DNA of 64,000 nucleotides from Thermoplasmata archaeon UBA61 (GTDB taxonomy: Archaea > Thermoplasmatota > Thermoplasmata > Lutacidiplasmatales > UBA184), in contig DASW01000003.1 in the NCBI GenBank assembly GCA_002503985.1, forward strand, positions 1 to 64,000, read 5' to 3'. A program made the translations under genes and the position numbers. The notes under the pieces were generated by a model. The model was not told the DNA's origin, did not search any database, and was given only the letters and a program-made list of their open reading frames with translations. Of the stretch, positions 33,290 to 41,857 are shown piece by piece (the stretch's first letter is position 1; each line of letters opens with the position of its first letter).

Positions 33290-34522
33290 GTGCCGGCCAG
33301 CTGTCCGATCTGCGAGCAACCGATACCGTCCACCGCGGCCCACTGCTCGGTGTGCGGGTTCCCGACGGGGCTCGCGATCGAAGGCCTCCGCTCCAACGAT
33401 GGCGGGGAGACCACTCCGCCTCCCTCGGACGCTCCTTCCCTTTCGGCCCCGGCCGGGGGCCCGGCGCCTCCGGGCGCTCCTTCCCCCGAGGAGGAGCTGA
33501 ACGCGGCCATCAGCCGCGACCTCCGCTCGAGGATGGACCTCGTCGGGGAGCTCGGGCGAGGGGCCCCGGACCTTACGAACGAGCTCTGCCAGGCCGCGCT
33601 CAGCGAGGCCGACGGCCGGAGTTCGGAGGCGCTCGCGATCCTCCGGTCGGCCCAGACCCGCCTCGAGACCGAGAGCGACGAGCTTGTCCACCGACGGTTC
33701 GCGGAGCTCGGAGAACGGCGGGAGTCGCTCGAGCGCACCGGGGCGAAGATCGCGGTCGGGGACGCCCTTCGCGACGCCAAGGCGGCCCTGGACTCCGGAG
33801 AGCGCGAGGACGCGATCCGTTTCATCGTCGACACCGACCGTCGGATGACGCAGTTCGAGTCGAACTGGAGAGGCCTCCAGGGCCTTCTGGCCCAGGTCGA
33901 AGGGCTGCGCAGCGAGGCGGCCGAGCTGAGCATCCCGCTCGGGGAGATCTCGAGCGAGGTCGAGGCGATCCGGGAAAAGCTGCGGGAGCCGAACCTCACC
34001 GAGGAGATCCTGGACAGCGTCGCTCAGGAAGCGGCCCAGACCCTGATGTTGCTCCACGAGGCGGTCCCGAGCGCGCTCAGCGAGGAGCTGGAACGCACCG
34101 AGAAGATCCTCGACCGCTACCCGGACGAGCACGCCCCGAGCGCGGTCGCGAAGCGGCTGCACCTCGAGGCGACGCGGCACCTCAAGAAGGGTCGGTTCTC
34201 GGACGCGGTCCGCTGCGTTCAGGACCTTCGCAAGGAGCTCGCCGAGCTCGAGGTCGCCGCGGCCGCGTCCCCGGCCTCCGCGCCGCCGGCTCCCGCAGCC
34301 CCGAGCGAGACCGAGGACGAGACGCTCGACCGGCTTCTCAAGAAGGCTCGGTCGCTCGCCTCCCGGATCCGCACCCTGCCTCCTGATAGTGACATCGCGC
34401 ACGACGCCGCGATGCAGATCCGGGAAGCTACGGAGCACCTGCGCTCCCGGAAGCTCAAGGAGGCCGACCTCACCCTCTCTCGGCTCATGCGGATGCTGGC
34501 CACTGACGTCTCGGGGGGCTGA
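33290..34522 (+). CDS. Zinc-ribbon coiled-coil protein, function unknown
   Basis: The 410-residue product has one zinc ribbon at residues 5-22 (CPICEQP and CSVCGFP), a Pro/Ala linker to about residue 65, and then almost continuous charged amphipathic helix with heptad character (ISRDLRSRMDLVGELGRG onward). No enzymatic motif is visible. It is likely a cytoplasmic structural or adaptor protein. GTG 33290 has an AAAGGA ribosome site 7 bp upstream, and an AATTAAG TATA-like element lies at 33244-33250. The next gene, another helical protein, follows after 3 bp. Confidence 0.8.
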   Translation: MPASCPICEQPIPSTAAHCSVCGFPTGLAIEGLRSNDGGETTPPPSDAPSLSAPAGGPAPPGAPSPEEELNAAISRDLRSRMDLVGELGRGAPDLTNELCQAALSEADGRSSEALAILRSAQTRLETESDELVHRRFAELGERRESLERTGAKIAVGDALRDAKAALDSGEREDAIRFIVDTDRRMTQFESNWRGLQGLLAQVEGLRSEAAELSIPLGEISSEVEAIREKLREPNLTEEILDSVAQEAAQTLMLLHEAVPSALSEELERTEKILDRYPDEHAPSAVAKRLHLEATRHLKKGRFSDAVRCVQDLRKELAELEVAAAASPASAPPAPAAPSETEDETLDRLLKKARSLASRIRTLPPDSDIAHDAAMQIREATEHLRSRKLKEADLTLSRLMRMLATDVSGG

Positions 34523-34525
34523 TCG

Positions 34526-35611
34526 ATGCCCTCGGAGCCCCGCGGCATCGCTTCGCTGCGTCCGCGCCTCAACGCGCTCGCCGAACGGGCCCGCGCCCTC
34601 GAGGCCGAAGGGCTCCCGTTCCCGACAGATTCCGTCAACGAGGCCTTCCAAAGGGCGGCGAAGACCGGCGACGTCGAAGCGGCGACGAGCGTCATCAAGC
34701 GGGCGGAGGTCCTGCTCGCCCGTGCCGGCGCCGATTGGACGTGGGTACGGGAGCTCCTGCGCCGCGCCGACGAGCTTCGGGCCATCGCCGGCACGATCGG
34801 TGTCGACCTCGCGATCCTCGACAACCGGGTCGGGAACCCCCGGATGCGCTTGATGTCCGAACCTCTCAGCTCCGGCTCGCTCGAGAAGGCCGCCGCGAGC
34901 GCGTCGCTCGCCCTCGCGGTACTGAACGATGCGGTCCCCAAGTTCTGCGTCCAGGAGGCGCAGCAGCTCGGGGTCTCCATCCGACGCGCGCGCGACCGCG
35001 GCGAGGATGTCGTGGAATCGACCCGCTCGTTCGCCCGCCTCTTGGCGGCGCTCCAGGACCAGAACCTGGCTACCGCCGCGCAGCGGCTGGTCGAGACGCG
35101 CCGGACCGTCGCGCGGATCCCGCGAGCGGCGGCGCTGCCGCCCCTCTCCGCCCGGGAGGAAGAGGAGATCCTCCTCGAGGCCCGGAACCTCGCCCGCCGG
35201 CTCCAGCGGATCAAGGGGAAGGCCCGAGACGCCTCGAGCGCTGCGCGCCTGATGGCCCAGGTACGGGCCGCGATCAGCGAGGACCGGCGCTACGGAACGC
35301 CCGAAGAGGAGATCGAGCAGCTCTGGGCGGAGGTCGACCGCCTCACCCAGGAGAAGAAGAAGGTCATCGAGCCCCCGCCGCCGCTCCCCCGTTCCCCGGT
35401 CGCCCGCCGGAAGGAGACGGAGCCCGTCCGGCGCAAGCCGGAGGAGCCCCGCGAGGAGGAGGAGCTCGACCTGGACGAACGCACGGTTCGGCCGTCGTTC
35501 TACGCGCCCTACGTGCCGCCCGACGAACGACCGACGACGGAAGAAACGGACGACCCGGACGCGCTGTCGGCGACCGGTCGAGGGCGAATCCGCCCCCGTC
35601 CCCGGGCGTAA
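34526..35611 (+). CDS. Helical protein with acidic C-terminal tail, partner of the zinc-ribbon coiled-coil protein
   Basis: The 361-residue product is almost wholly alpha-helical up to about residue 285, with repeated Ala/Glu/Arg-rich helices that resemble the upstream protein. It then has a Pro-rich linker, an acidic EEPREEEELDLDE run and a short C-terminal YAPYVPPDE segment. There is no zinc ribbon or membrane helix. The 3-bp gap and shared composition suggest the two proteins act together and may have arisen by duplication of a helical unit. I do not recognise a family. Confidence 0.75.
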   Translation: MPSEPRGIASLRPRLNALAERARALEAEGLPFPTDSVNEAFQRAAKTGDVEAATSVIKRAEVLLARAGADWTWVRELLRRADELRAIAGTIGVDLAILDNRVGNPRMRLMSEPLSSGSLEKAAASASLALAVLNDAVPKFCVQEAQQLGVSIRRARDRGEDVVESTRSFARLLAALQDQNLATAAQRLVETRRTVARIPRAAALPPLSAREEEEILLEARNLARRLQRIKGKARDASSAARLMAQVRAAISEDRRYGTPEEEIEQLWAEVDRLTQEKKKVIEPPPPLPRSPVARRKETEPVRRKPEEPREEEELDLDERTVRPSFYAPYVPPDERPTTEETDDPDALSATGRGRIRPRPRA

Positions 35612-35615
35612 TCCT

Positions 35616-35626
35616 CATATACATAT
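35616..35626 (+). promoter_or_regulatory. TATA box of gar1-tfb
   Basis: CATATACATAT is centred about 26 bp ahead of the TTG start at 35646. A second TATA-like core (TTTATA, 35636-35641) sits inside the palindrome just downstream, so two start sites are possible. Confidence 0.55.
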
Positions 35627-35628
35627 CG

Positions 35629-35648
35629 CAAGTGGTTTATACCACTTG
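35629..35648. promoter_or_regulatory. Perfect palindromic operator candidate over the gar1-tfb start
   Basis: CAAGTGGT and ACCACTTG form a perfect 8-bp inverted repeat around a TTAT spacer. It covers the expected transcription start and the TTG start codon of gar1. This is the classic place for an archaeal repressor site, or it could form a 5' mRNA hairpin that hides the start codon. Confidence 0.65.
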
Positions 35649-35912
35649 TCGCGAGCGGACAGTCGACTCAGAAATCGCGACGTCGGGACCGTGCTGGCCA
35701 TCACGCCGGCGGGTCAACTCACGCTTCGCGCGGCCGGTCCGGAGGTCGTTCCCGAGGGAACGCTCGTGGGCGACCCGGGCGGGGTCGTCCGCGGGCAGGT
35801 CGTTCGGGTCTTCGGCCCCGTCTCCCGACCGTACCTGAGCGTTCGGCCGCGCCGGACCCCGAGCGCGTCGGAGGGCGCCGCCCTCCTCGGCAGGACCCTG
35901 GTCCGAGAGTAG
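35646..35912 (+). CDS. gar1: H/ACA ribonucleoprotein subunit Gar1
   Basis: Gar1 is a small beta-barrel protein of the H/ACA complex that guides pseudouridylation of rRNA and tRNA, working with Cbf5, Nop10 and L7Ae. The 88-residue product matches the family core: RDVGTVLAITPAGQLTLRA, EGTLVGDPGGVVRGQVVRVFGPV and RPYLSVRP. The TTG start at 35646 is preferred over GTG 35691 because family members begin with the equivalent of RDVGTV, which the later start would remove. It is followed after 14 bp by tfb, a gene order conserved in many archaea. Confidence 0.88.
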   Translation: MSRADSRLRNRDVGTVLAITPAGQLTLRAAGPEVVPEGTLVGDPGGVVRGQVVRVFGPVSRPYLSVRPRRTPSASEGAALLGRTLVRE

Positions 35913-35926
35913 GAGCAACGATCCCC

Positions 35927-36895
35927 ATGGAGAACGGAGAAGCGACCCCGAACGCGGAGAAGCCCGCGGACCGACCGGAGGACATCGTCGTCCCGACACG
36001 ATGCACGAGTTGCGGCTCCACCCATCTCACCCGGGACTACGAGCGCGGGGAGCTCGTCTGCGACGAATGCGGCCTCGTCCTCGAGGAGTCGATGATCGAC
36101 CAGGGGCCCGACTGGCGCGCGTTCGACGCCGAGCAGGGCGAGAAGCGGGCCCGTACCGGGGCTCCCACTACCCTCACGATCCACGACAAGGGACTTTCCA
36201 CGGAGATTGGTTGGAAGAACCGGGACCCGTACGGAAAATCGATCCCGACCCGGAACCGCGCCCAGCTCTACCGCCTGCGCAAGTGGCAGCGGCGGATCCG
36301 CGTCTCGAACGCCACCGAGCGCAACCTGGCGTTCGCCCTCGCCGAGCTCGACCGGATCGCCTCGGGGATGGCGCTCCCGCGGAACGTGCGGGAGACCGCG
36401 GCGATGATCTACCGGAAGGCCGTTAACCGCAACCTCATCCGAGGACGGTCGATCGAGGGCGTCGTCGCGGCGTCCCTCTACGGGAGCTGCCGCCAGTGCA
36501 ACGTCCCCCGGACCCTGGACGAGATCGCCTCCAAGTCCCGGATCGGCCGGAAGGAGATCGGTCGGACGTACCGGTTCATGACCCGCGAGCTGCACCTCAA
36601 GCTGATGCCGACCAAGCCGCAGGACTACATCCAGCGGTTCTGTTCCGAGCTCAAGCTGAAGGGCGAGATCCAGACGCGGGCCAACGAGATCTTGAAGGAA
36701 GCGACCGAGCGCGAGCTCACGAGCGGTCGGGGCCCGACGGGCGTGGCCGCGGCAGCGATCTACATCGCGAGCGTCCAATGCGGCGAGCGGCGCACCCAAC
36801 GAGAGGTCGCCGAGGTCGCCGGCGTGACCGAGGTCACGATCCGGAACCGCTACAAAGAGCTCACCGAGAAGCTCAACCTACGCGTGATGCTCTAG
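35927..36895 (+). CDS. tfb: Transcription initiation factor B (TFB/TFIIB)
   Basis: TFB recruits RNA polymerase to TBP-bound promoters. The 322-residue product has the N-terminal zinc ribbon (Cys26, Cys29, Cys45, Cys48), the B-finger/linker region (DWRAFDAEQGEKRARTG) and two cyclin-like repeats over about residues 120-215 and 220-315. The BRE-contacting helix-turn-helix of the second repeat is visible in QREVAEVAGVTEVTIRNRYKEL. All expected parts are present, and the length is normal. It is co-transcribed with gar1 behind the palindrome described at 35629, so basal factor level may be regulated there. Confidence 0.97.
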   Translation: MENGEATPNAEKPADRPEDIVVPTRCTSCGSTHLTRDYERGELVCDECGLVLEESMIDQGPDWRAFDAEQGEKRARTGAPTTLTIHDKGLSTEIGWKNRDPYGKSIPTRNRAQLYRLRKWQRRIRVSNATERNLAFALAELDRIASGMALPRNVRETAAMIYRKAVNRNLIRGRSIEGVVAASLYGSCRQCNVPRTLDEIASKSRIGRKEIGRTYRFMTRELHLKLMPTKPQDYIQRFCSELKLKGEIQTRANEILKEATERELTSGRGPTGVAAAAIYIASVQCGERRTQREVAEVAGVTEVTIRNRYKELTEKLNLRVML

Positions 36896-36981
36896 ACCTT
36901 CGGGTCGGGAACATCGACGCAATCTCCCACCCGCGCGCGTAAATCCTAGGCTCTGCTGCCGCCGTCGGCCCAGGGGACCCT

Positions 36982-38430
36982 TTGGAGGACCTGATCCGAA
37001 CCGCGCTCGCCGCTGTCGACGACCCCGGGGTCGTCCACGCCGACGTCCGCGTGGTGGCCCCCTACCGGTTCGTCCAGCTCGCCGTGAAGAACGGGGCCGC
37101 GAGCGCCCTTACGGACGCTCGGACCGAGGCTCTCGGCGTGCGGGTTCGGACCGCGCGCGCGTGGGGCTTCGCGACCACGACCGACCTGCGCCCGGGGCCG
37201 GCCCGCGAGGTGGCCCGCCTCGCCGTGCGCTTGGCCCAGGCGGCGGGGCGTCATTCTCGGGAGTTCTTGCGCGTCACGGACGACCCGGCCGCGAAAGGCG
37301 GCCGCTATGCGACCCCGCTCAAGGTCGACCCGTTCACGATGACCTTCGACCCGGTCCTCGAGCTGCTGACCGCGGCCGAGAAGGGGCTTCACGTGTCGCG
37401 CGCCGTCAAGAGCGGCATGGCGACGTTCAACGCGTGGGAGGAGAACAAGTGGTACGGCTCGTCCGACGGGGCGTCGTACGTCTCCCGGATCGTCCACGTT
37501 GGGGCCGGAGTGGCCGCCACGGCGGTGCGGGGCTCGAACGTCCAGCGTCGTAGCGCGCCGACCTCCTTCGGGGGAGACTTCTCACAGGCCGGCTTCGAGT
37601 TCGTGGAAAGCCTCGACCTCGCGGGCCGCGCTCCCGAGGTCGGTCGACAGGCTGCCGCCCTTCTCGAGGCCCCCGTCTGCCCCACCGGACCGACGACCCT
37701 CGTCCTCGGCTCGGCCCAGCTCGCGCTCCAGGTCCACGAGAGCGTCGGGCATGCCGTCGAGCTCGACCGCATCTTCGGCTCCGAGGCCGCCTTCGCGGGA
37801 ACGAGCTGGGTCTCTTCCGAGAAGGTCGGGACCCTACGCTACGGCAGCGACCACATGAACGTCGTCGCCGACGCGACGGTGCCCGGAGGGCTCGGCACGT
37901 TCGGCTGGGACGACGAAGGGGTCGTCGCGCAGCGGACGCCGATCGTCCACCGGGGGATCCTCGTGGGCACGCTCTCCTCGCGGGAGTCGGCCGCGGAGCT
38001 GGGACTCCAGCGCTCGGGCGGGACGGCCCGGGCCTCGGGCGGCGACCGCGCCCCCCTCGTCCGCATGACGAACATCAATCTGGAGCCGGGGGACTCGAGC
38101 TTCGAGGAGCTCCTCGAAGGCGTGAAGGAAGGGGTCTACCTCGACATGAACCGCTCCTGGTCGATCGACGACCGACGCCTCAACTTCCAGTTCGGGACCG
38201 AGTTCGGCCGCCGGATCGTACGCGGGGAGCTCGGGGGAATGGTCCGCAACCCGATCTACTCGGGAATGACGCCCGCGTTCTGGGCCTCGATGGACGCCGT
38301 CGGCGACCGGAGCACCCGCCACCTGTGGGGGCTTCCGAACTGCGGCAAGGGCCAGCCGATCCAGGAGGCCCGGGTCAGCCACGCCGCTCCTATCGCCCGA
38401 TTCCGCCGCGTCGCCGTGCGAGGAGGCTGA
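36982..38430 (+). CDS. tldD: TldD metalloprotease subunit
   Basis: TldD and TldE form a heterodimeric zinc protease that degrades unfolded peptides in a channel between subunits. The 482-residue product has the TldD metal motif HESVGHAVELD (HExxxH), with the additional Cys ligand in PNCGKGQP near the C-terminus. It also has the conserved GTLSSRESAAELG and SIDDRRLNFQFGTEFGRRI blocks. The start is TTG at 36982. It is directly followed by tldE (2 bp gap). The first 36 codons after the start match the normal N-terminal domain, so no ATG upstream is needed. Confidence 0.93.
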   Translation: MEDLIRTALAAVDDPGVVHADVRVVAPYRFVQLAVKNGAASALTDARTEALGVRVRTARAWGFATTTDLRPGPAREVARLAVRLAQAAGRHSREFLRVTDDPAAKGGRYATPLKVDPFTMTFDPVLELLTAAEKGLHVSRAVKSGMATFNAWEENKWYGSSDGASYVSRIVHVGAGVAATAVRGSNVQRRSAPTSFGGDFSQAGFEFVESLDLAGRAPEVGRQAAALLEAPVCPTGPTTLVLGSAQLALQVHESVGHAVELDRIFGSEAAFAGTSWVSSEKVGTLRYGSDHMNVVADATVPGGLGTFGWDDEGVVAQRTPIVHRGILVGTLSSRESAAELGLQRSGGTARASGGDRAPLVRMTNINLEPGDSSFEELLEGVKEGVYLDMNRSWSIDDRRLNFQFGTEFGRRIVRGELGGMVRNPIYSGMTPAFWASMDAVGDRSTRHLWGLPNCGKGQPIQEARVSHAAPIARFRRVAVRGG

Positions 38431-38432
38431 CC

Positions 38433-39806
38433 GTGCCGAGACGAACTTCGCGGCCGGCCGAGGGGGACCTGCGCACCGTCCTGGCCAAGCTCCCGGCGGG
38501 GACCACCGGCGATGTCCGTGTGATCACGTCCTCGTCGACCACGATCCGGTTCGCCAACGGACGGATCCATCAGCCCCACCTCGAGCGGGCGACCCACGTT
38601 TCCTTCCGGGCGGCGGAGGGCGGACGGCTCGCCACCGCGACCGGCTCCGACCCCTCCGCGGCGGGCCTGAAGGCCCTCGCGCTGACGGCACGTTCGCTCT
38701 CCCGGGTCGCGCCCGTGGAGCAGAAGTTCCCCGGTTTCGCTTCTCCGAAGGGACGAGGCCCCAGTAGGACCGTCTATTCGAAGACGACCGCGGACCTGTC
38801 GCCCGAGGAGGCCACGCACCTCGCCGAGGAGCTCTTGGACACAGCGGCCGCCGAGGCCCCGGGGTCCCGGGTCGCCGGGTTCGTGCACGTCGGGCACGAT
38901 GTGCTGCACGTGGCGAACTCCTCCGGTCTCGACCGAACGACCGAACACTCCCTGGCGTACGCGAACATCCTTGTCCGAAGACCGGAGCATGATCCTCCCG
39001 TCTCCGGTTGGTCCGAAGGGGCTCACTGGGACGCGGCCCGGCTCGAACCCGCCCTCCTGGGCCGAGAGGCGGCCGAGCGGATGGCGCGGACCACTCCCCA
39101 GCCGGTGGAGCCGGGGGCCTACCCGGTGGTGCTTCGCGGCCCGGCCGTCGCCGACCTCTTGCGGTTCCTGGCCCACCTCGGGTTCGGCGCGAACGGCGAG
39201 GTCGAAGGGTGGAGCTGCCTCGGGCGGTTCCGGGGCAAGAAGGTCGCCCCGGCTTCGGTCACGCTCCTCGACGACCCGCGCTCGGCGGAGACGATTCCTC
39301 AGGCGATCGACTACGAGGGAACCTGGACCGCGCGGACGCCCTTGATCGAGAAGGGGGTCGCGGGGAACGTCGTGACCGACCTGCTCACCTCCGGTCGGCT
39401 CGGCCGGAGGCTGACCGGCCATGCCCTGCCCCCCGAGGCTCCGTGGGGGGAGTACGGGCCGACGCCGTCCCGGATGATCCTCGGAAAAGGGGACGCGGAC
39501 GAGGACGAGCTCGTTCGCGAGACCCGCCGCGGACTCCTCGTCACCCGGTTCCATTACGTTCGCGTGGTCGACCCTGGGCGAGGGGTGATCACGGGCATGA
39601 CCCGCGACGGGACGTACGTGATCGAGAACGGGGAACTGGTCCGCCCGGCCCGGAACCTCCGGTTCACCGAGAGCGTCCTCACCGCCCTGAAGGGGATCAC
39701 CCTGCTCGGCCGGGAGCGGCGGACGTACTTTGACGATGGCAGCGCGGTGACGGCCCCGCCGGTGGCGGTGCGCGCGTTCCGCTTCACCTCCGCTACCCTC
39801 TTCTAA
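38433..39806 (+). CDS. tldE: TldE/PmbA subunit of the TldD-TldE protease
   Basis: The 457-residue product is the metal-free partner of TldD. It shares the fold (VRVITSSSTTIRFANGRIHQPHLER, VALPPEAP-type loops, TRFHYVRVVDPGRGVITGMTRDGTYVIENGEL) but lacks HExxxH. The GTG at 38433 is fixed by an AGGAGG ribosome site at 38421-38426, inside the end of tldD. Longer upstream frames overlap tldD and are not needed. TldD and TldE are expected to be made in equal amounts from this coupled pair. Confidence 0.92.
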   Translation: MPRRTSRPAEGDLRTVLAKLPAGTTGDVRVITSSSTTIRFANGRIHQPHLERATHVSFRAAEGGRLATATGSDPSAAGLKALALTARSLSRVAPVEQKFPGFASPKGRGPSRTVYSKTTADLSPEEATHLAEELLDTAAAEAPGSRVAGFVHVGHDVLHVANSSGLDRTTEHSLAYANILVRRPEHDPPVSGWSEGAHWDAARLEPALLGREAAERMARTTPQPVEPGAYPVVLRGPAVADLLRFLAHLGFGANGEVEGWSCLGRFRGKKVAPASVTLLDDPRSAETIPQAIDYEGTWTARTPLIEKGVAGNVVTDLLTSGRLGRRLTGHALPPEAPWGEYGPTPSRMILGKGDADEDELVRETRRGLLVTRFHYVRVVDPGRGVITGMTRDGTYVIENGELVRPARNLRFTESVLTALKGITLLGRERRTYFDDGSAVTAPPVAVRAFRFTSATLF

Positions 39807-39827
39807 TCTCGACCGCTCTCCCGCGGC

Positions 39828-40487
39828 GTGACGCGAACGCTGCCGATCGCGGTCCTGGTCTCGGGCGAGGGGACGACCCTCGAGGGCCTGGCCGAGCTCG
39901 CCGTAGGCGGACACCTACCCGTACGCATCGCCCTCGTCGTCTCGGACCGGCCTCAGACCCCGGCGATCGAGCGCGCTCGTCGCCGCGGGATCCCCACGGT
40001 CGTCCTCCCGACCCGAGGGGTCGACCCGGACGTGTGGTCGAACCGGCTCACCCGGGAGCTCGCCGAGAAGGACGTCGAGCTCGTCGTGCTGGCCGGGTTC
40101 CTCTCCATTCTCCCGGCAAGCTGGGTCGACCGCTGGCGCGGCCGCGCGATCAACATCCACCCGTCGCTCCTTCCCCGCCACGGCGGCGCGGGGATGTACG
40201 GACCGAGGGTGCATCGCGCCGTCCTCGCTTCCGGGGACCGAGAGACCGGGGCGACCGTCCACGTCGTGACCTCGGACATCGACGCCGGTCCGACGGTCGC
40301 CCAGGAGCGGCTCCCGGTCCTCCCGAACGACACGCCCGAGTCGCTGCGCGTGCGCCTGCACCCCGTGGAGGTCGCGCTCCTTGCCGAGACACTACGACGC
40401 TTCGCCGAAGGGCAGCTCCCGCTGCCGTACGTCCGCCCCGACGTGGCCGAGGCCGGCTCTCACGAGCGTTCGGACGTGCGGGAGTGA
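39828..40487 (+). CDS. purN: Phosphoribosylglycinamide formyltransferase (PurN-type)
   Basis: This folate-dependent enzyme transfers a formyl group to glycinamide ribonucleotide in purine biosynthesis. The 219-residue product shows VLVSGEGTTLEGL (phosphoribosyl binding), VLAGFLSILP, the catalytic NIHPSLLP with Asn and His, GATVHVVTSDIDAGPTVAQ with the Asp, and a normal C-terminal helix. The bacterial-type RNPS glycine-rich loop is slightly altered. It starts at GTG 39828, 22 bp after tldE. Its last 28 bp overlap the converging ParB-like gene. Confidence 0.92.
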   Translation: MTRTLPIAVLVSGEGTTLEGLAELAVGGHLPVRIALVVSDRPQTPAIERARRRGIPTVVLPTRGVDPDVWSNRLTRELAEKDVELVVLAGFLSILPASWVDRWRGRAINIHPSLLPRHGGAGMYGPRVHRAVLASGDRETGATVHVVTSDIDAGPTVAQERLPVLPNDTPESLRVRLHPVEVALLAETLRRFAEGQLPLPYVRPDVAEAGSHERSDVRE

Positions 40488-40909
40488 GCTCGCCGCCCCG
40501 CCACCGCCGTCGGAAGTAGCTCGGTGAGCGGGGTCGGGTGCGCCGGTAGGTCGAGCGTCAGCCGGTGGCGGGTCGTCTTCGGAGGGAAGAGGCGGCCCTC
40601 CTCCGCCCGCCGGATGACCTCGCTCTTCGCGATCGGGGGCCCGGGTCTCCACCGCTCGAGGTGGATGAACTCGCTATCGTAATCGAAGACCCAGGCCGCT
40701 ACCCGCTCCGCGCCCATCCGCCGGAGGGCCTCGACGCGGTGATGGCCGTTCAGGATCACCCAGGAGCCGCGCGCGACCCAGATCGGGTCGGAAAGGACCT
40801 TCGACCGCTTGAGGTGGTGGATGAGGTCGAGGAGGTTGTCCTCCTCGATCTCTTCGTGCCACTTGAGCTCGGAGATGCGCACGAGGGCGAACTCGGGACG
40901 ACCCGTCAT
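40460..40909 (-). CDS. ParB/SerK-like nucleotide-binding domain protein
   Basis: The 149-residue product matches the ParB N-terminal/sulfiredoxin/free-serine-kinase fold: VRISELKWHEEIEEDNLLDLIHHLKR and WVILNGHHRVEALRRMG, where the GHHR box binds nucleotide in ParB (CTP) and SerK (ADP). The DNA-binding half of ParB is missing, and the protein is shorter than SerK (about 240 residues). It may be a small regulator or a kinase-like enzyme; sequence alone cannot decide. It lies 102 bp downstream of the XdhC gene on the same strand, with an inverted repeat GTCGGT-AC-ACCGAC at 40976-40989 between them. Confidence 0.75.
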   Translation of the reverse strand: MTGRPEFALVRISELKWHEEIEEDNLLDLIHHLKRSKVLSDPIWVARGSWVILNGHHRVEALRRMGAERVAAWVFDYDSEFIHLERWRPGPPIAKSEVIRRAEEGRLFPPKTTRHRLTLDLPAHPTPLTELLPTAVAGRRAHSRTSERS

Positions 40910-41011
40910 GGTCGGGGGGCCCTCCTTCGTTCCGCCCGGCGCTCGGTCGGCGGGCCTGGCCGCCGTCCCGGGGGCGTCGGTACACCGACCCGGGGGCGGT
41001 CGAGGAGGAAC

Positions 41012-41857
41012 TTACCGGGGTCGAGGGACGACATCGTCGTTCCGGAACACCACCGGTACATCACGCGTTCGAGTACCTAAGGTCGCGGGGTGAAGCTCCT
41101 TTACGATCTCGGCGACGATGCTCACCGCGATCTCGGCGGGGGTCTCCGCCCCCAGCGGGATCCCCACCGGCGAGCGCACCCGCGAGAGCGCCTCGCGGGA
41201 GACCCCCCGCTCTCGGAGGGTGGCGAACATGTGCTCGCGCTTCGAAGCGCTGGCGATGAGCCCGATCGAGTTCGGGAAGCGGTCGACCGCGCGGGCGAGC
41301 ACTTCGAGGTCCTTCCGGGCGTCGTATCCCAATAGGTAGAGATGGGTGAACGAGGCGGGGTCGAACACCTCGAACAGCTTCTCGGCTTCCACGACCTCCC
41401 GCCGCTCGGCGCTCGGGAAACGCTCGACGCTCACCCAGTCGGGGCGGTCATCCGCGACGCTGTAATCGTACTCGAGCGTCGGCAGGAGCTGCGCGAGCGC
41501 CTGCGCCACGTGGCCCCCGCCCCACAGAAGGAGGTTCGGTCGGGCGGCGACGTACTCGACCGCAACCTCGACGGAGCCTCCGCAGAGGCTCTCCAGTCCC
41601 CCGGGCTTCCACGCCTGAAGGTCGAAGCGGTGGAGGTCCCCTTCCTTCCGCTCGAACGCCGAACGTGCGAGCGCCTTGACCTCCTCCTCGAGCTGGGCCC
41701 CGCCAACGGTCCCGAGCGTCGAACCGTCGGAACGAACGATCATCGCCGCCCCGAGCTTTCCGGGGACCGACCCGACGGTCTTCACGATCGTCGCGCGGAC
41801 GAACGCTTGGTGCGCCTCGAGCAGGCGCAGGGCCTCGCGCGTGAGCCGGCGGTCCAT
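41012..41857 (-). CDS. XdhC/CoxI-family molybdoenzyme maturation protein
   Basis: XdhC-type proteins bind and sulfurate the molybdenum cofactor for insertion into xanthine-dehydrogenase-family enzymes. The 281-residue product has the N-terminal XdhC domain (VKTVGSVPGKLGAAMIV, GTVGGAQLEEEV, CGGSVEVAVEYV) and the C-terminal Rossmann domain (LLLWGGGHVAQALAQLL, DDRPDWVSVERFP, SPVGIPLGAETPAEIAVSIVAEIV). ATG 41857 overlaps the stop of the upstream NTP-transferase gene (TGATG), so the two are coupled. No molybdo-hydroxylase subunit genes are in the window. Confidence 0.92.
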   Translation of the reverse strand: MDRRLTREALRLLEAHQAFVRATIVKTVGSVPGKLGAAMIVRSDGSTLGTVGGAQLEEEVKALARSAFERKEGDLHRFDLQAWKPGGLESLCGGSVEVAVEYVAARPNLLLWGGGHVAQALAQLLPTLEYDYSVADDRPDWVSVERFPSAERREVVEAEKLFEVFDPASFTHLYLLGYDARKDLEVLARAVDRFPNSIGLIASASKREHMFATLRERGVSREALSRVRSPVGIPLGAETPAEIAVSIVAEIVKELHPATLGTRTRDVPVVFRNDDVVPRPR

